DNA from: Variovorax sp. RA8
GTDB taxonomy: Bacteria; Pseudomonadota; Gammaproteobacteria; Burkholderiales; Burkholderiaceae_C
Length of the DNA: 64,000 nucleotides
Assembly: GCF_901827175.1 (NCBI RefSeq)
Contig: NZ_LR594662.1
Coordinates: 62,001-126,000, forward strand
Direction of reading: 5' to 3'
The stretch's first letter is position 1. Every line of letters starts with the position of its first letter. Below the pieces are notes generated by a model. That model had not been told where the DNA came from, searched no databases, and was given only the letters and a program-made list of their open reading frames with translations. Below, one piece after another: positions 44,408-54,623 of this stretch. The position numbers and the translations under genes were made by a program.

Positions 44408-45256
44408 TCAGGACGTCGGCGTGCCGATGATTCCTGCGCGTTCCATCTTTCGATGGCAGGGTGGGTAGTCCATCACCGCGTAGTGCTGCGTGGCCCGGTT
44501 GTCCCAGATCGCCACGCTGTTGGGCTGCCAGCGCCAGCGCACCTGGTATTCGGGAATCGCCGCCTGGCTGATCAGGTACTGCAGCAGGGCCGATGAGCCT
44601 TGCACGAAGTCCTGCCCGTAGCGCACGTTGGCCGGCGTGTGGAAGTTGGTGAAGTGCGTGGTGAAGCTGTTGACGAACAGCACCTTCTCGCCCGTTTCGG
44701 GGTGCGTGCGAACCACGGGATGCTCGGCGTCCGGGAACTGCGCCTTGAGCATCAGCCGCTTCTCGGCCGGCATGGCAGCGCCGAAGGTCGCCTCGATGCT
44801 GTGGCGCGCCCGCAGCGGGGCGATCAGCGTCTTGATGTGCTCGGGCAGCCTTTCGTAGGCCAGCGCCATGTTGGCCCACATCGTGTCGCCCCCCACCGGC
44901 GGGCACTCGATGCAGCGCAGCACGCAGCCCATCGGCGGCACTTCGCGCCAGGTCGCGTCCGTGTGCCAGCTGTTCTCGTAGCGGTCGTTGGGCGCATCGG
45001 GCGTCTTGTAGATGCGCACCAGCCCGGGGTATTCCGGATCGCTGCCGGCGACCGGATGGTCTTCCAGTTCGCCAAAGCGGCGGGCGAAGGCCACGTGGTC
45101 CTCGCGACTGAACACCTGGTCGCGCAGGAACAGCACCTTGTGCCGCAACAGCGCCGCCTTGATCTCCGAAAACAACGCGTCGCCGTGAATCGCGTCGGCA
45201 AGGTTCACGCCATGGAGCTGTGCTCCGATGGCGCACGTCAGCGCTTCGATCTGCAT
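44408..45256 (-). CDS. TauD/TfdA-family alpha-ketoglutarate-dependent dioxygenase
   Basis: 282 residues from ATG 45256 (AAGGAG 9 bases upstream). Fe(II) ligands are H98 and D100 (NSWHTDATW), with the distal His in NRATQHYAV and the 2-oxoglutarate Arg near the C terminus (CHRKMERAG). The family hydroxylates taurine, aryloxyacetates, alkyl sulfates and related compounds, coupled to 2-oxoglutarate decarboxylation. It is the first gene of the operon and so probably catalyses the first step on the inducing substrate. The AraC regulator is divergent. Confidence 0.92.
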   Translation of the reverse strand: MQIEALTCAIGAQLHGVNLADAIHGDALFSEIKAALLRHKVLFLRDQVFSREDHVAFARRFGELEDHPVAGSDPEYPGLVRIYKTPDAPNDRYENSWHTDATWREVPPMGCVLRCIECPPVGGDTMWANMALAYERLPEHIKTLIAPLRARHSIEATFGAAMPAEKRLMLKAQFPDAEHPVVRTHPETGEKVLFVNSFTTHFTNFHTPANVRYGQDFVQGSSALLQYLISQAAIPEYQVRWRWQPNSVAIWDNRATQHYAVMDYPPCHRKMERAGIIGTPTS

Positions 45257-45334
45257 GTCTTGTCTCCTTCTTTGCCCTGAACCTCGAGGGCTCGGGCAGT
45301 GATCGAACTGTAGGAGTCGCACCATGCCGGCGCT

Positions 45335-45370
45335 TTGCACTTCATGCCATTCGCTTGACATTTGATGCCA
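45335..45370. promoter_or_regulatory. Direct repeats upstream of AraC gene and TauD operon
   Basis: TTGCACTTCATGCCA (45335-45349) and TTGACATTTGATGCCA (45355-45370) are near-identical direct repeats; the ATGCCA cores are 21 bp apart, two helical turns. AraC-family monomers commonly bind such spaced direct repeats. The repeats lie between the divergent AraC and TauD genes, about 30 bp from the AraC start and about 80 bp from the TauD start. Operator function is inferred. Confidence 0.55.
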
Positions 45371-45399
45371 GAATCAACGCACCACTGAAAGGCTCCGCC

Positions 45400-46449
45400 A
45401 TGGCCGCCCTGGTGCGCGCAGCCGCGCTGACGAACTTTTCCGAAGTTGCACAGGAGCTCGGGCTCGACCCCGGCGCAGCGCTGCGCCGGGCAGGGCTGCG
45501 CACCACGCTCATTCGCCAGCCCGACCAGCTGGTCGAAGCCGATCGGGTTGCACGCCTCTTCGAGGAGGCCGCCCGCAGGACGGGGTGCGAGTCCTTCGGC
45601 CTGCGCATGGCGGCGCGGCGCCAGCTGTCGAACTTCGGCGTGGTCAGCCTGCTGCTCATGCACCAACCCACCCTGCGCCAGGTGCTGCTCACGCTCATCG
45701 AGCACCTGCATCTGCTCAACGAGAGACTGGCCATCGAGGTCGAGGACGTCGGCAACATGGTCGTCCTGCGCGAGGAGCTGGCGCTTTCGGTGGCTGCCCC
45801 TCAGTCGATCGAATTGGCGATCGGCGTTCTCTACCGCATGGGCGAGGTCCTTCTCCAGGAGCGCTGGCGTCCCACGAGCGTGAGCTTCACGCACGCAGCG
45901 CCTGCGGACCCGGCATTTCATCGCCGCTTCTTCAAATGCCGCATCGATTTCAATGGCGCCTTCAACGGGCTCGTGTGCCGCGCCGCCGATCTGGACGTGC
46001 CCAACCCGGCCGCCGACCCGGTGCTCGCCGAGTACGCGAGGAAGATGATTGCGGACCTCCCGGATGACCGGCAGCGCTCCATGGACGAGGAGGTTCGCAA
46101 GGCGATCTACCTGATGCTGCCGACGGGCCGTGCGACCTGCAAATCCGTCGCGGCAGGCTTGGGCATCAGCATGCGCACCTTGCAACGGGAGCTCGATGGA
46201 CGCGAAGTCACCTTCAAGGCGCTGATCAATGAAGTGAGGCAGGAGCTCGCGCGCCGCTACGTTGCCAATACCCACCACAGCCTTGGCGAGGTGGCGGCGA
46301 TGCTGGGCTACACCACGCACAGCGCATTCACCCGGTGGTTCGGCACCCAGTTCGGCTGCTCTCCGGAGGCGTGGCGCAGCCGTTCGGCGTCATCGACCCG
46401 TCCTGCCAGCACCAGGCGGAGCCCGCGTGCGAGGGAAGGCGCCGTCTAG
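45400..46449 (+). CDS. AraC-family transcriptional regulator
   Basis: 349 residues from ATG 45400; earlier in-frame starts would cross the operator repeats. An N-terminal arabinose-binding-type domain of the ArgR/OruR style (about 1-190: ALRRAGLRTTLIRQPDQLVE; FGLRMAARRQLSNFGVVSLL) precedes the C-terminal double helix-turn-helix (about 235-335: CKSVAAGLGISMRTLQREL; LGEVAAMLGYTTHSAFTRWF). It is divergent from and probably activates the TauD-BKACE-Bug-QOR-ligase-porin operon. A basic Arg/Ser tail follows the HTH. Confidence 0.93.
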   Translation: MAALVRAAALTNFSEVAQELGLDPGAALRRAGLRTTLIRQPDQLVEADRVARLFEEAARRTGCESFGLRMAARRQLSNFGVVSLLLMHQPTLRQVLLTLIEHLHLLNERLAIEVEDVGNMVVLREELALSVAAPQSIELAIGVLYRMGEVLLQERWRPTSVSFTHAAPADPAFHRRFFKCRIDFNGAFNGLVCRAADLDVPNPAADPVLAEYARKMIADLPDDRQRSMDEEVRKAIYLMLPTGRATCKSVAAGLGISMRTLQRELDGREVTFKALINEVRQELARRYVANTHHSLGEVAAMLGYTTHSAFTRWFGTQFGCSPEAWRSRSASSTRPASTRRSPRAREGAV

Positions 46450-46550
46450 CGCCGGAGCACGTTTATCGCCCAACGCCAGTACTTTGCACATATCGCCTTT
46501 GAGCAATAAGGTGCAATTAGTGGCTTTGGCCGATAAATGCACTCACAGTC

Positions 46551-46761
46551 ATGGACTGCTACCCAATCCGACTCGCAGACCAACTGAGGGCGCATCTTCG
46601 CGCCCTGCGCAAGCAGCGCGGGCTGACTCAGACCCAGCTCTTCAGCCGTGCTGGCCAGTGAACCCGCTGCGAAGGCGCTGGCGAAGCCAGCAGCAAGGCA
46701 AGCGGCAGCCCGTACACCGCCCAAGGCCCTCGTTATCCCGCCAAAGAAAGGCTCCTGGTGA
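46551..46761 (+). pseudogene. Truncated HipB-like antitoxin remnant
   Basis: From ATG 46551 the frame reads MDCYPIRLADQLRAHLRALR, then KQRGLTQTQLFSRAGQ and a stop at 46659-46661, about 36 residues. This is the start of HipB-type HTH antitoxins, but the second half of the helix-turn-helix is missing. In a shifted frame the sequence continues to PPKKGSW and stops at 46759-46761, an ending I associate with HipB proteins of this group. So the centre is deleted and the gene is dead. Confidence 0.55.
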
Positions 46762-46800
46762 GCGCCACCCTCGGCATCTGGATGAGCCAAGTTGGTCTGT
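46758..46800 (+). pseudogene. HipA-like toxin remnant (start only)
   Basis: A GTG at 46758 overlaps the HipB-remnant stop (GTGA), and the frame reads VSATLGIWMSQVGL before a stop. The TLGIW start resembles HipA kinases. The rest of the toxin is absent, so only the junction of a former hipBA operon remains. Evidence is short and could be chance. Confidence 0.35.
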
Positions 46801-46831
46801 GAGGTATCTGGTCACCCTTCGCGGACCATTG

Positions 46832-46845
46832 TGTTGACGTCAACA
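46832..46845. promoter_or_regulatory. 14-bp perfect palindrome upstream of NCS2 permease
   Basis: TGTTGACGTCAACA is a perfect 14-bp dyad about 90 bp before the permease start. Its GTTGAC half resembles the outer half of the dyad at 16128-16151. Possible operator for a regulator encoded elsewhere, or unrelated to the permease. Confidence 0.35.
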
Positions 46846-46932
46846 AAATGGTCGAACTTGGCTCCGGCAACCAGCGCCAAGTGGACGACTTCCTTCGCCC
46901 GCAAGCGCCTCAACCCAAAGGAAGGCAAGCCG

Positions 46933-48642
46933 ATGTCGCACAAACCCGTCGGGTTGGTCTATGGGGTCGACGAGACGCCTCCTCTCGGCGTCAACATCTT
47001 CAGCGGTTTGCAGCATGTCGGCCTGATGTCGATCTTCCTGGTCTACCCGGTGCTGATTGCGCAGGCGGCTGGCAGCACGGCGGAGGTGGCGGCAGCGATG
47101 GTCAGCGCCACGCTCATCGCGATGGCCGTCGGTACGGTGCTGCAGGTGATCACCGTGGGGCCCATCGGCTCCGGCTATCTTTGCCAGCCCTCGCCCAGCG
47201 TGGTCTACATCGTTCCCTCGCTGATCGCCGCGCGCAGCGGCGAACTTTCGGCGGTGTTCGGCATGACGATCCTGGCGGGCCTCTTCGAAATGGCCTTGTC
47301 GCGCGTGCTGCCGCGCCTGCGTGCGCTCTTCACGCCGGAGATCACCGGCCTGGTGGTGCTGCTGGCCGGGATCTCGGTCGGCGTGGTCGGCCTGCGTACC
47401 GCATTGGGCGGCCCGCAAGCCGACACGCAGCCGGCGCAGATCGACCTGTTGCTGGGCCTGGGCACGCTCGCACTGATGGTCGCCCTCAACGTCTGGGGCC
47501 GTGGCCGCATGCGCGTGTTCAGCGTGCTGATCGGCCTGGGCGCCGGCTGCTTGATCGGCGCGGCACTCGGCCGGCTCGACGTCCACGACGTGGCTCGGGT
47601 GGCGGCCGCACCGTTGCTGGCCTTTCCCGCCTTGGGACCGGTCGGCTGGTCCTTCGATGCGACGCTGGTGCTGCCCTTCCTCATCGCCTCGGTGGCCGCC
47701 GTGCTCAAGGTGATCGGCAACGTCACGACTGCGCAGAAGGCCAGCCAGGCCGGGTGGGTACGCGCCGACATGCGCTCCATCAGCCGCGGCGTGTTGGCCG
47801 ACGGGCTTGGCGCGGTCGCGGCCGGCTCGTTGGGAGCGCCCGGCATCAACTCGTCCACCGCCGCGGTCGGCCTGGCAACCGCGACCGGCGTGGTCAGCCG
47901 GCGCATCGGCTGGTCAGTCGCGGCGATCCTGCTGCTGTTCGCCTTCATGCCGAAGCTGGGCATGCTGTTCAACCTCATCCCGCGCCCGGTGCTCGGTGCG
48001 GCGCTTGTTTTCTCGTCCACCTTCATCGTCATCAACGGCTTGCTGATCATGACCTCGCGGCTGCTCGACGCGCGCAAGACATTGGTGATTGGCCTGGCGA
48101 TCGTGTTCGGCTTGGCGGTGGAAATCTTTCCGGGGCTGCTGGTGGTCCTGCCGGCGTCGATGCGGCCTTCGTTCGGCAATTCTCTGGTGCTGGGCACGCT
48201 GGTGGGATTGGGGCTGAACCTGCTGTTTCGCATCGGCCTTCGGCGCAGCGTATCGATGACGGTGGCGCCGGGCGCCGTCGATCCGATCGCGCTGGAGCGG
48301 TTCCTCGACGAACACGGGGCTGCCTGGGGGGCGCGCAGCGACGTCATCGCGCGCGCCAAGTTCAACCTGGTGCAATCGGTGGAGACGTTGGTGTCGCTTG
48401 GCGTTATCTCGGGTCCGCTCGAGATTGAAGCCTCGTTCGACGAGTTCAACCTCGACCTGCAGGTGTCGTACGAAGGTGCCGACCTCGAGCTGCCGCACCA
48501 GCGGCCGACAGTCGATGAAATTGTCGATTCGGATGACGGGGAGCGGCGGCTCGCTGGCTTTCTTCTGCGGACCTTTGCGGATCGCGTGACTTCGCGGCGT
48601 TCGGGGCTGCGGGCATCGGTCGGGTTTCACTTCGATCACTAG
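46933..48642 (+). CDS. NCS2-family (xanthine/uracil) permease with C-terminal ATPase-like domain
   Basis: 569 residues from ATG 46933, preceded by AAAGGAAGG. About 12 membrane segments to residue ~440. Family features: GVNIFSGLQHVGLMSIFLVY, the IGSGYLCQPSPSVVYIVPSL substrate region and GAPGINSSTAAVGLATATGV. The last ~110 residues (RSDVIARAKFNLVQSVETLV through EASFDEFNLDLQVSYEGADL) resemble a degenerate HATPase/anti-sigma-kinase-like domain on the cytoplasmic side. Substrate is probably a purine or other nucleobase. No purine-catabolism genes are nearby. Confidence 0.88.
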   Translation: MSHKPVGLVYGVDETPPLGVNIFSGLQHVGLMSIFLVYPVLIAQAAGSTAEVAAAMVSATLIAMAVGTVLQVITVGPIGSGYLCQPSPSVVYIVPSLIAARSGELSAVFGMTILAGLFEMALSRVLPRLRALFTPEITGLVVLLAGISVGVVGLRTALGGPQADTQPAQIDLLLGLGTLALMVALNVWGRGRMRVFSVLIGLGAGCLIGAALGRLDVHDVARVAAAPLLAFPALGPVGWSFDATLVLPFLIASVAAVLKVIGNVTTAQKASQAGWVRADMRSISRGVLADGLGAVAAGSLGAPGINSSTAAVGLATATGVVSRRIGWSVAAILLLFAFMPKLGMLFNLIPRPVLGAALVFSSTFIVINGLLIMTSRLLDARKTLVIGLAIVFGLAVEIFPGLLVVLPASMRPSFGNSLVLGTLVGLGLNLLFRIGLRRSVSMTVAPGAVDPIALERFLDEHGAAWGARSDVIARAKFNLVQSVETLVSLGVISGPLEIEASFDEFNLDLQVSYEGADLELPHQRPTVDEIVDSDDGERRLAGFLLRTFADRVTSRRSGLRASVGFHFDH

Positions 48643-49176
48643 CTGTGCGGGTGGCAGCTGCGATGCATGGCTACGGGCGAGAGCGCCGGAGCAGCAACCA
48701 GCCCGAGGGGGTGATCTGGCTGACTACCACGCCGACATGTGGGCCGCCGCCAAGTGGATCGACTACGACGCGGACTACGGCGTCTACATGACCTGCTTGG
48801 AACAGGGCGCTGACGGCGAGGAGGTTTTCGTCACCTGTCAAAACACAAGGGAGAGGCCCGCTGGCGATGCGACGGAGCAAGCTGTGCTTGTTGCGCTTCT
48901 CGCGGAGGCGCGATCGGGGTATTTCCAACGGGTCATATTTCACCGGGTGATCGTCATCAAGTGATGACGATAAGTCCACGGACTAGAGTGCTCATTTTGG
49001 AGAGGGCGTCGGCCCTCATGCCAACGGACCTGTCTGCTGTGCAGCGTTTGCCGCCCTTCGCATCGCCGCGACCTACGACTCAGATCGGCCATATCCAGCC
49101 ATTCGATGTGGATGCCTGAAAGCAGCCGCTCGACGCCGCTCATAGCCAAAGCGGAAATTGTTCCGCCGCTTCCGGA
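48643..49176. other. Gap with one doubtful small ORF
   Basis: 534 bp between the NCS2 permease and the convergent Bug receptor. Apart from the weak candidate at 48737-48964 nothing is recognisable. The right half (48965-49176) is AT-richer and marks the drop in GC content that continues to about 56,300. Confidence 0.4.
48737..48964 (+). CDS. Possible small hypothetical protein
   Basis: 75 residues (MWAAAKWIDYDADYGVYMTC...). The frame is open upstream as LADYHAD without a clear start, so the true N terminus may differ. Acidic, Tyr-rich N-terminal half and hydrophobic end; no recognised family. It has no ribosome binding site that decides the start. A chance frame cannot be excluded. Confidence 0.3.
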   Translation: MWAAAKWIDYDADYGVYMTCLEQGADGEEVFVTCQNTRERPAGDATEQAVLVALLAEARSGYFQRVIFHRVIVIK

Positions 49177-50157
49177 CTAATCCAGTTGCACGCCGATTGT
49201 TCTTACAAGCTCTCGATTCAAGGCAGCATCGTGGGCCAATGAGGCCTTGAAGTCAGCACGTCCTTTGGGCGCTTGGACGATGCCTTGCTTAAACAGTCTT
49301 GAGCGCACTTCGTCGGTTTCGCCGATCGCAAGCAACTGTCGCTCTAGATTCGCGATTTCCGCTTCCGGCATGCCCTTCCGGCCAAGGACTCCCATCCAAG
49401 CGCTGTATTCGTATTTGGGGAACCCGCATTCCTCGACTGTCGGAACCTTCGGCAGGTCCGGCCAGCGTTCCTTGGTTGTCACTGCCAGTCCAATCAATTG
49501 TCCCGAAAGGATGAAAGGCTGGGCTGCGACCACCGAAATCACGCCGACAGGCAACTGCCCACCAACCACATCCGCAGTAAGCGGACCGGAGCCCTTGTAG
49601 GGCACGTGCTGCATGGAGACCTTGGCACGATCCTTCAGCAGCTCAGTTGCAAGATGCGCAGGGTGCCCATTGCCACCGGTTCCGAAGGAAATGGCACCCG
49701 GTTTTGCCCGCGCCGCGCTCAACATGTCCGCGAGCGTCTTGAAGTTTGTCGAAGGGTGCGCCACGATCGCAAAACCTGTCACCCCAATCTGCGCAATAGG
49801 TTCAAATTCCTCGAGGGTGTAGCCCGGCCTCTGGTAGAGCGCTAGGTTGATCGTATGGTTGTTGGACGTAACCAGCACACTGCTGCCATCGGGATCTGAC
49901 TTGGCGACGAGGCCGGCAGCAATGTTGCCTCCGGCGCCTGGACGGTTATCAACAATGACCGTTCTGCCCTGCAGCGTAGCTGGTAGCTTTTCTGCGAGCA
50001 CTCTTGCGAGCGCGTCAACGGCTCCTCCTGGCGGGTATGGAACCACGAGGCGGAGCGCTTTCGGGCTCTGCGAGAACGCTGGTAGGGCGCACAATCCGGA
50101 CGTGGCAGCCAAGGCTGCGATCAGCGTGCGCCGGCGAATCAAGGGTGCTTGTCTCAT
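49177..50157 (-). CDS. Bug/TctC-family periplasmic receptor
   Basis: 326 residues with an Arg-rich, Tat-like signal (APLIRRRTLIAALAATSG, cleavage near PAFSQ). Bug motifs LRLVVPYPPGGAVDALARVL and VIVDNRPGAGGNIAAGLV are present. Codon use is more AT-tolerant than in the other three receptors of the window, consistent with the low-GC island. Divergent from a LysR regulator with a 122-bp spacer. No membrane partners are present. It may sense a substrate for the redox genes beyond the LysR. Confidence 0.92.
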   Translation of the reverse strand: MRQAPLIRRRTLIAALAATSGLCALPAFSQSPKALRLVVPYPPGGAVDALARVLAEKLPATLQGRTVIVDNRPGAGGNIAAGLVAKSDPDGSSVLVTSNNHTINLALYQRPGYTLEEFEPIAQIGVTGFAIVAHPSTNFKTLADMLSAARAKPGAISFGTGGNGHPAHLATELLKDRAKVSMQHVPYKGSGPLTADVVGGQLPVGVISVVAAQPFILSGQLIGLAVTTKERWPDLPKVPTVEECGFPKYEYSAWMGVLGRKGMPEAEIANLERQLLAIGETDEVRSRLFKQGIVQAPKGRADFKASLAHDAALNRELVRTIGVQLD

Positions 50158-50279
50158 CTGTGGCCTTGGAGTAGTAGTGGCCAGAGTATCTGTTTCGCTT
50201 TGGGCGCCCGCTATTCAATCGACAGATGCGGGGATCGAAACAGAAGATGGTCCGCGGTCTACACTTCCTCTTGAGCGCC

Positions 50280-51227
50280 ATGGACCTCCGCCAACTCAAG
50301 TATTTCGTCAAGATCGTCGAGCAACGCAGCATGTCACGGGCTTCGGTAGAGCTGCACGTGGCCCAGTCGGCACTCAGCCTGCAGATCTCAAATCTTGAAA
50401 CGCGCCTTCAGCAGAAGCTGCTGATCAGACGCTCTACGGGTGTTTTCCCTACGAAAGCCGGCCAGACGCTCTACAACCATGCAGTGGCGATCCTGCGCCA
50501 GGTGGAACGCGCTGCTCTGGACGTGGAACGGTCAGCTGCCGAAGTGAGCGGACCAGCATCGCTGGGATTGCCCGTGGTCGTCCAAGATCTCCTCGCGATC
50601 GATCTGTTGAAGGCGGCGCACGAGCGGCTCCCGTCTGTCCGCCTCCATCTGGCCGAGGGCATGAGCTACCTGCTGAAAGAGATGGTGCTGCAGGGCAGGC
50701 TCGACATGACTGTCACCTACCAGTTCGAGCAGTCGCCCGGAATTCTGGAGCAGCCACTTTTCAACGAAATGATTTATCTTGTGTCGCCCGCAGTTTCGAA
50801 AGTCAAGACGAGCACACGCACGATGTCGATTCCCGAGGTCGCAAAATTCCCTCTGGTTCTTTCAAGCCGCCAGACAGGGATGCGACGCATCGTAGAAGCC
50901 GAATTTGCCACACACGATGTTTCCGTAGAAGCGATTGCGGAAGTGGACTCCCTCCGGACGCTCGTGGATGTTGTCGAAGCCGGGTTTGCCCACACGATCC
51001 TGCCAGCATCCGCCCTCCAAAGGCACTTTCGCGATCGGGGCCCTCATCCACTGGTGATCAATCCTCTGGAGATCTCCCGGAATGTCGTATTGTGTACCTC
51101 CGAGCACCTTCCGCTTGGTGTGACAGCAACCGCCGTCTACGAGCTCCTGGAGAGCCTGATCCGGCAGGCGTTGTCTGAAGGCCGCTGGAGAGGCATACGC
51201 CCCATCAGTGACGCGCCATCGGCTTGA
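50280..51227 (+). CDS. LysR-family regulator (Nac-like)
   Basis: 315 residues from ATG 50280. The HTH reads MDLRQLKYFVKIVEQRSMSR and HVAQSALSLQISNLETRLQQ, the style of the Nac/CbbR-like branch. Divergent from the Bug receptor and upstream, in the same direction, of the glutaredoxin-DinB fusion (85-bp gap) and TrxB. It probably controls both sides. An upstream ATG at 50226 would add 18 residues with no support. Confidence 0.9.
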   Translation: MDLRQLKYFVKIVEQRSMSRASVELHVAQSALSLQISNLETRLQQKLLIRRSTGVFPTKAGQTLYNHAVAILRQVERAALDVERSAAEVSGPASLGLPVVVQDLLAIDLLKAAHERLPSVRLHLAEGMSYLLKEMVLQGRLDMTVTYQFEQSPGILEQPLFNEMIYLVSPAVSKVKTSTRTMSIPEVAKFPLVLSSRQTGMRRIVEAEFATHDVSVEAIAEVDSLRTLVDVVEAGFAHTILPASALQRHFRDRGPHPLVINPLEISRNVVLCTSEHLPLGVTATAVYELLESLIRQALSEGRWRGIRPISDAPSA

Positions 51228-51312
51228 GCGAACGCGCCTTCTGAACATTGAATAGCGCCGTGGCGGTGATGCTTCTAGAGTGCAGTCATCGTCACTCAAA
51301 TGAAGCCGCACC

Positions 51313-53051
<1,739 letters not shown>

Positions 53052-53374
53052 AGGTTTCTCGGGGCGGGCTTCGGCGCAATGCACTACCGCCAAGAGCGGG
53101 ACGTGCGCCGCTGGCGATGGCGGGAACCATGAGTTCCTCCGCAGGCCGGCGGGTCGACGAAGGTCAGCTTGTAGTCGCCAGCAAATTTGGCGAAGGTCCG
53201 CTTCCGTTGTTGCTGAACGACCGTACAGGGCCCTGAACCGCCTTGCGGCCGATCACGCCGAAGGTCCGAGATCAGTCTGAAGCGGACCTACAGGCCGACC
53301 GCGCCGATGAAGGTGTAGCGTGCGGCGCGCGGCTTGCAGGCGCGCGGAGGAAGTCCAGGAAATGGGGAATCGAG
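53052..53374. other. Gene-free gap before mrr
   Basis: No supported gene in 323 bp. Short open frames exist but lack ribosome binding sites and similarity. The sequence has the GC content of host DNA again for part of its length, so it may be leftover of a disrupted gene. Confidence 0.4.
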
Positions 53375-54295
53375 TCATGCCTCGTCAAAGTAGTCCGAGT
53401 CGATCCTCTTGACCGTGTAGCTGGCTGCCGCAGCGACGCCAACATCAAAGTCGATCATGAGGCCGGCCAGGGTTTGGCCATCGATAAGGACCACCTTGGT
53501 ATCGATCTGCGCCGCGTAGTGGACCGCGTCAGCGGTGTACGTCGAGGTGGTGATGAAGACGCCCTTGCGCGCTCGCTGACCCTGCAGCGCGCCCACAAAC
53601 TTCTGAATCTCCGGCCGGCCCACGGACCCCTGCCAGCGCTTGGCCTGGATGAAGATCGTGTCGAGTCCAAGGCGGTCCTCTTTGATGATCCCGTCGATAC
53701 CGCCGTCGCCGCTCTGGCCAATCCTCTCGCCAGCATCGCGGCGGCTTCCTCCGTAGCCCATCTTGACCAGCAGCTCGACGACCAGGTATTCGAAGAAGGT
53801 TGGAGAGCAGCCAAGTATTCGGGCCAGCAGCTCCTGGACAAGTTGCTGTCGCAATCCCTGGTACGCGCTCTCGATGGCCTCCTCGGGCGTCGCTTCCGTC
53901 TCCACGGCGCTGGCCACCAGCGCGGCAGAGGGACTCTCGTCGCTCGACTGTGAAGCCCTCTGGAACTCCTGGAACTCGGGGAAGCGTGCCAAGTACTTTG
54001 CGTCAAGCGCCTTCAGGCCTTCGCCCAGCACGGTCAACCCTCGCGCGGTGATCTTGAACACACCGCGCCTCGGCGACTCGATCAGCATCGCCTTCTTGAG
54101 GTAGGTGCGGGCCCAACCGACACGGTTGACGAAGATGCCGGTTTGGCCGCTGGGCAGCAACTCGGCGCGCTCGGCCGGAGTGAGTGCGAAGTGTTGAGCC
54201 AGGGCCTCTTCAACTTCACGGATGTGTCGCTCCTTGCAGTCCTTGAGCTGGGCAAGGAAAGGGAGCATGCAGTCTTTGTAGGTCGGGATCGGCAT
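53375..54295 (-). CDS. mrr: Mrr-family restriction endonuclease
   Basis: 306 residues, the usual Mrr length. The N-terminal winged-helix Mrr_N domain spans about residues 1-100 (TYKDCMLPFLAQLKD; LLPSGQTGIFVNRVGWARTY). The C-terminal PD-(D/E)xK-like domain has QSGDGGIDGIIKED with D201 and FIQAKRW with Q217 and K219, the catalytic set. Mrr cuts modified (methylated) foreign DNA and also responds to DNA damage or pressure. No modification methylase is adjacent, as expected for a type IV enzyme. Start ATG 54295. It is divergent from the NERD gene. Confidence 0.94.
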   Translation of the reverse strand: MPIPTYKDCMLPFLAQLKDCKERHIREVEEALAQHFALTPAERAELLPSGQTGIFVNRVGWARTYLKKAMLIESPRRGVFKITARGLTVLGEGLKALDAKYLARFPEFQEFQRASQSSDESPSAALVASAVETEATPEEAIESAYQGLRQQLVQELLARILGCSPTFFEYLVVELLVKMGYGGSRRDAGERIGQSGDGGIDGIIKEDRLGLDTIFIQAKRWQGSVGRPEIQKFVGALQGQRARKGVFITTSTYTADAVHYAAQIDTKVVLIDGQTLAGLMIDFDVGVAAAASYTVKRIDSDYFDEA

Positions 54296-54623
54296 GCGTC
54301 TGATGATAGGAGAAGCCCGCGGCTGCAAGGCCAGCCGAAGCCGCGCTCAGCGCCCTCCGATCTGTACGAATGGACCTCGATTTGATAGAAAGTCCTACGA
54401 GCGCAATTGCGTCCCGTGCTCGAAATCATGAAGATGCGCCGTCGCGGTCAGATAGCTTGCCAAGCAGTCACGCTGTTGCCGCCGCGCGAAAAATGAGGAG
54501 AAACATGCCGCCACAAAAGAATAGCTGCCTGCCGGCCGAGCAAACGGCGCTGCGCCGGAGAAACAGCGTTGCGCCGGTGCGCCATCAAGTCAGGAGCGCG
54601 GTGCAACTCGTCGGAGTACCGTG
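54296..54623. other. Divergent spacer between mrr and NERD gene
   Basis: 328 bp that probably carries both promoters. No gene is supported. Around 54,540-54,600 two similar stretches, CGCTGCGCCGG and CGTTGCGCCGG, repeat in direct orientation about 22 bp apart. No other structure was recognised. Confidence 0.4.

Larger units (their letters stand above)
46450..46932. other. Gene-poor stretch with hipBA remnant
   Basis: The 483-bp gap between the AraC gene and the NCS2 permease contains only the decayed hipBA-like pieces (46551-46800) and a palindrome (46832-46845). Composition near 46,500 is noticeably AT-richer than the flanks, which suggests inserted or decaying foreign sequence. Confidence 0.5.
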
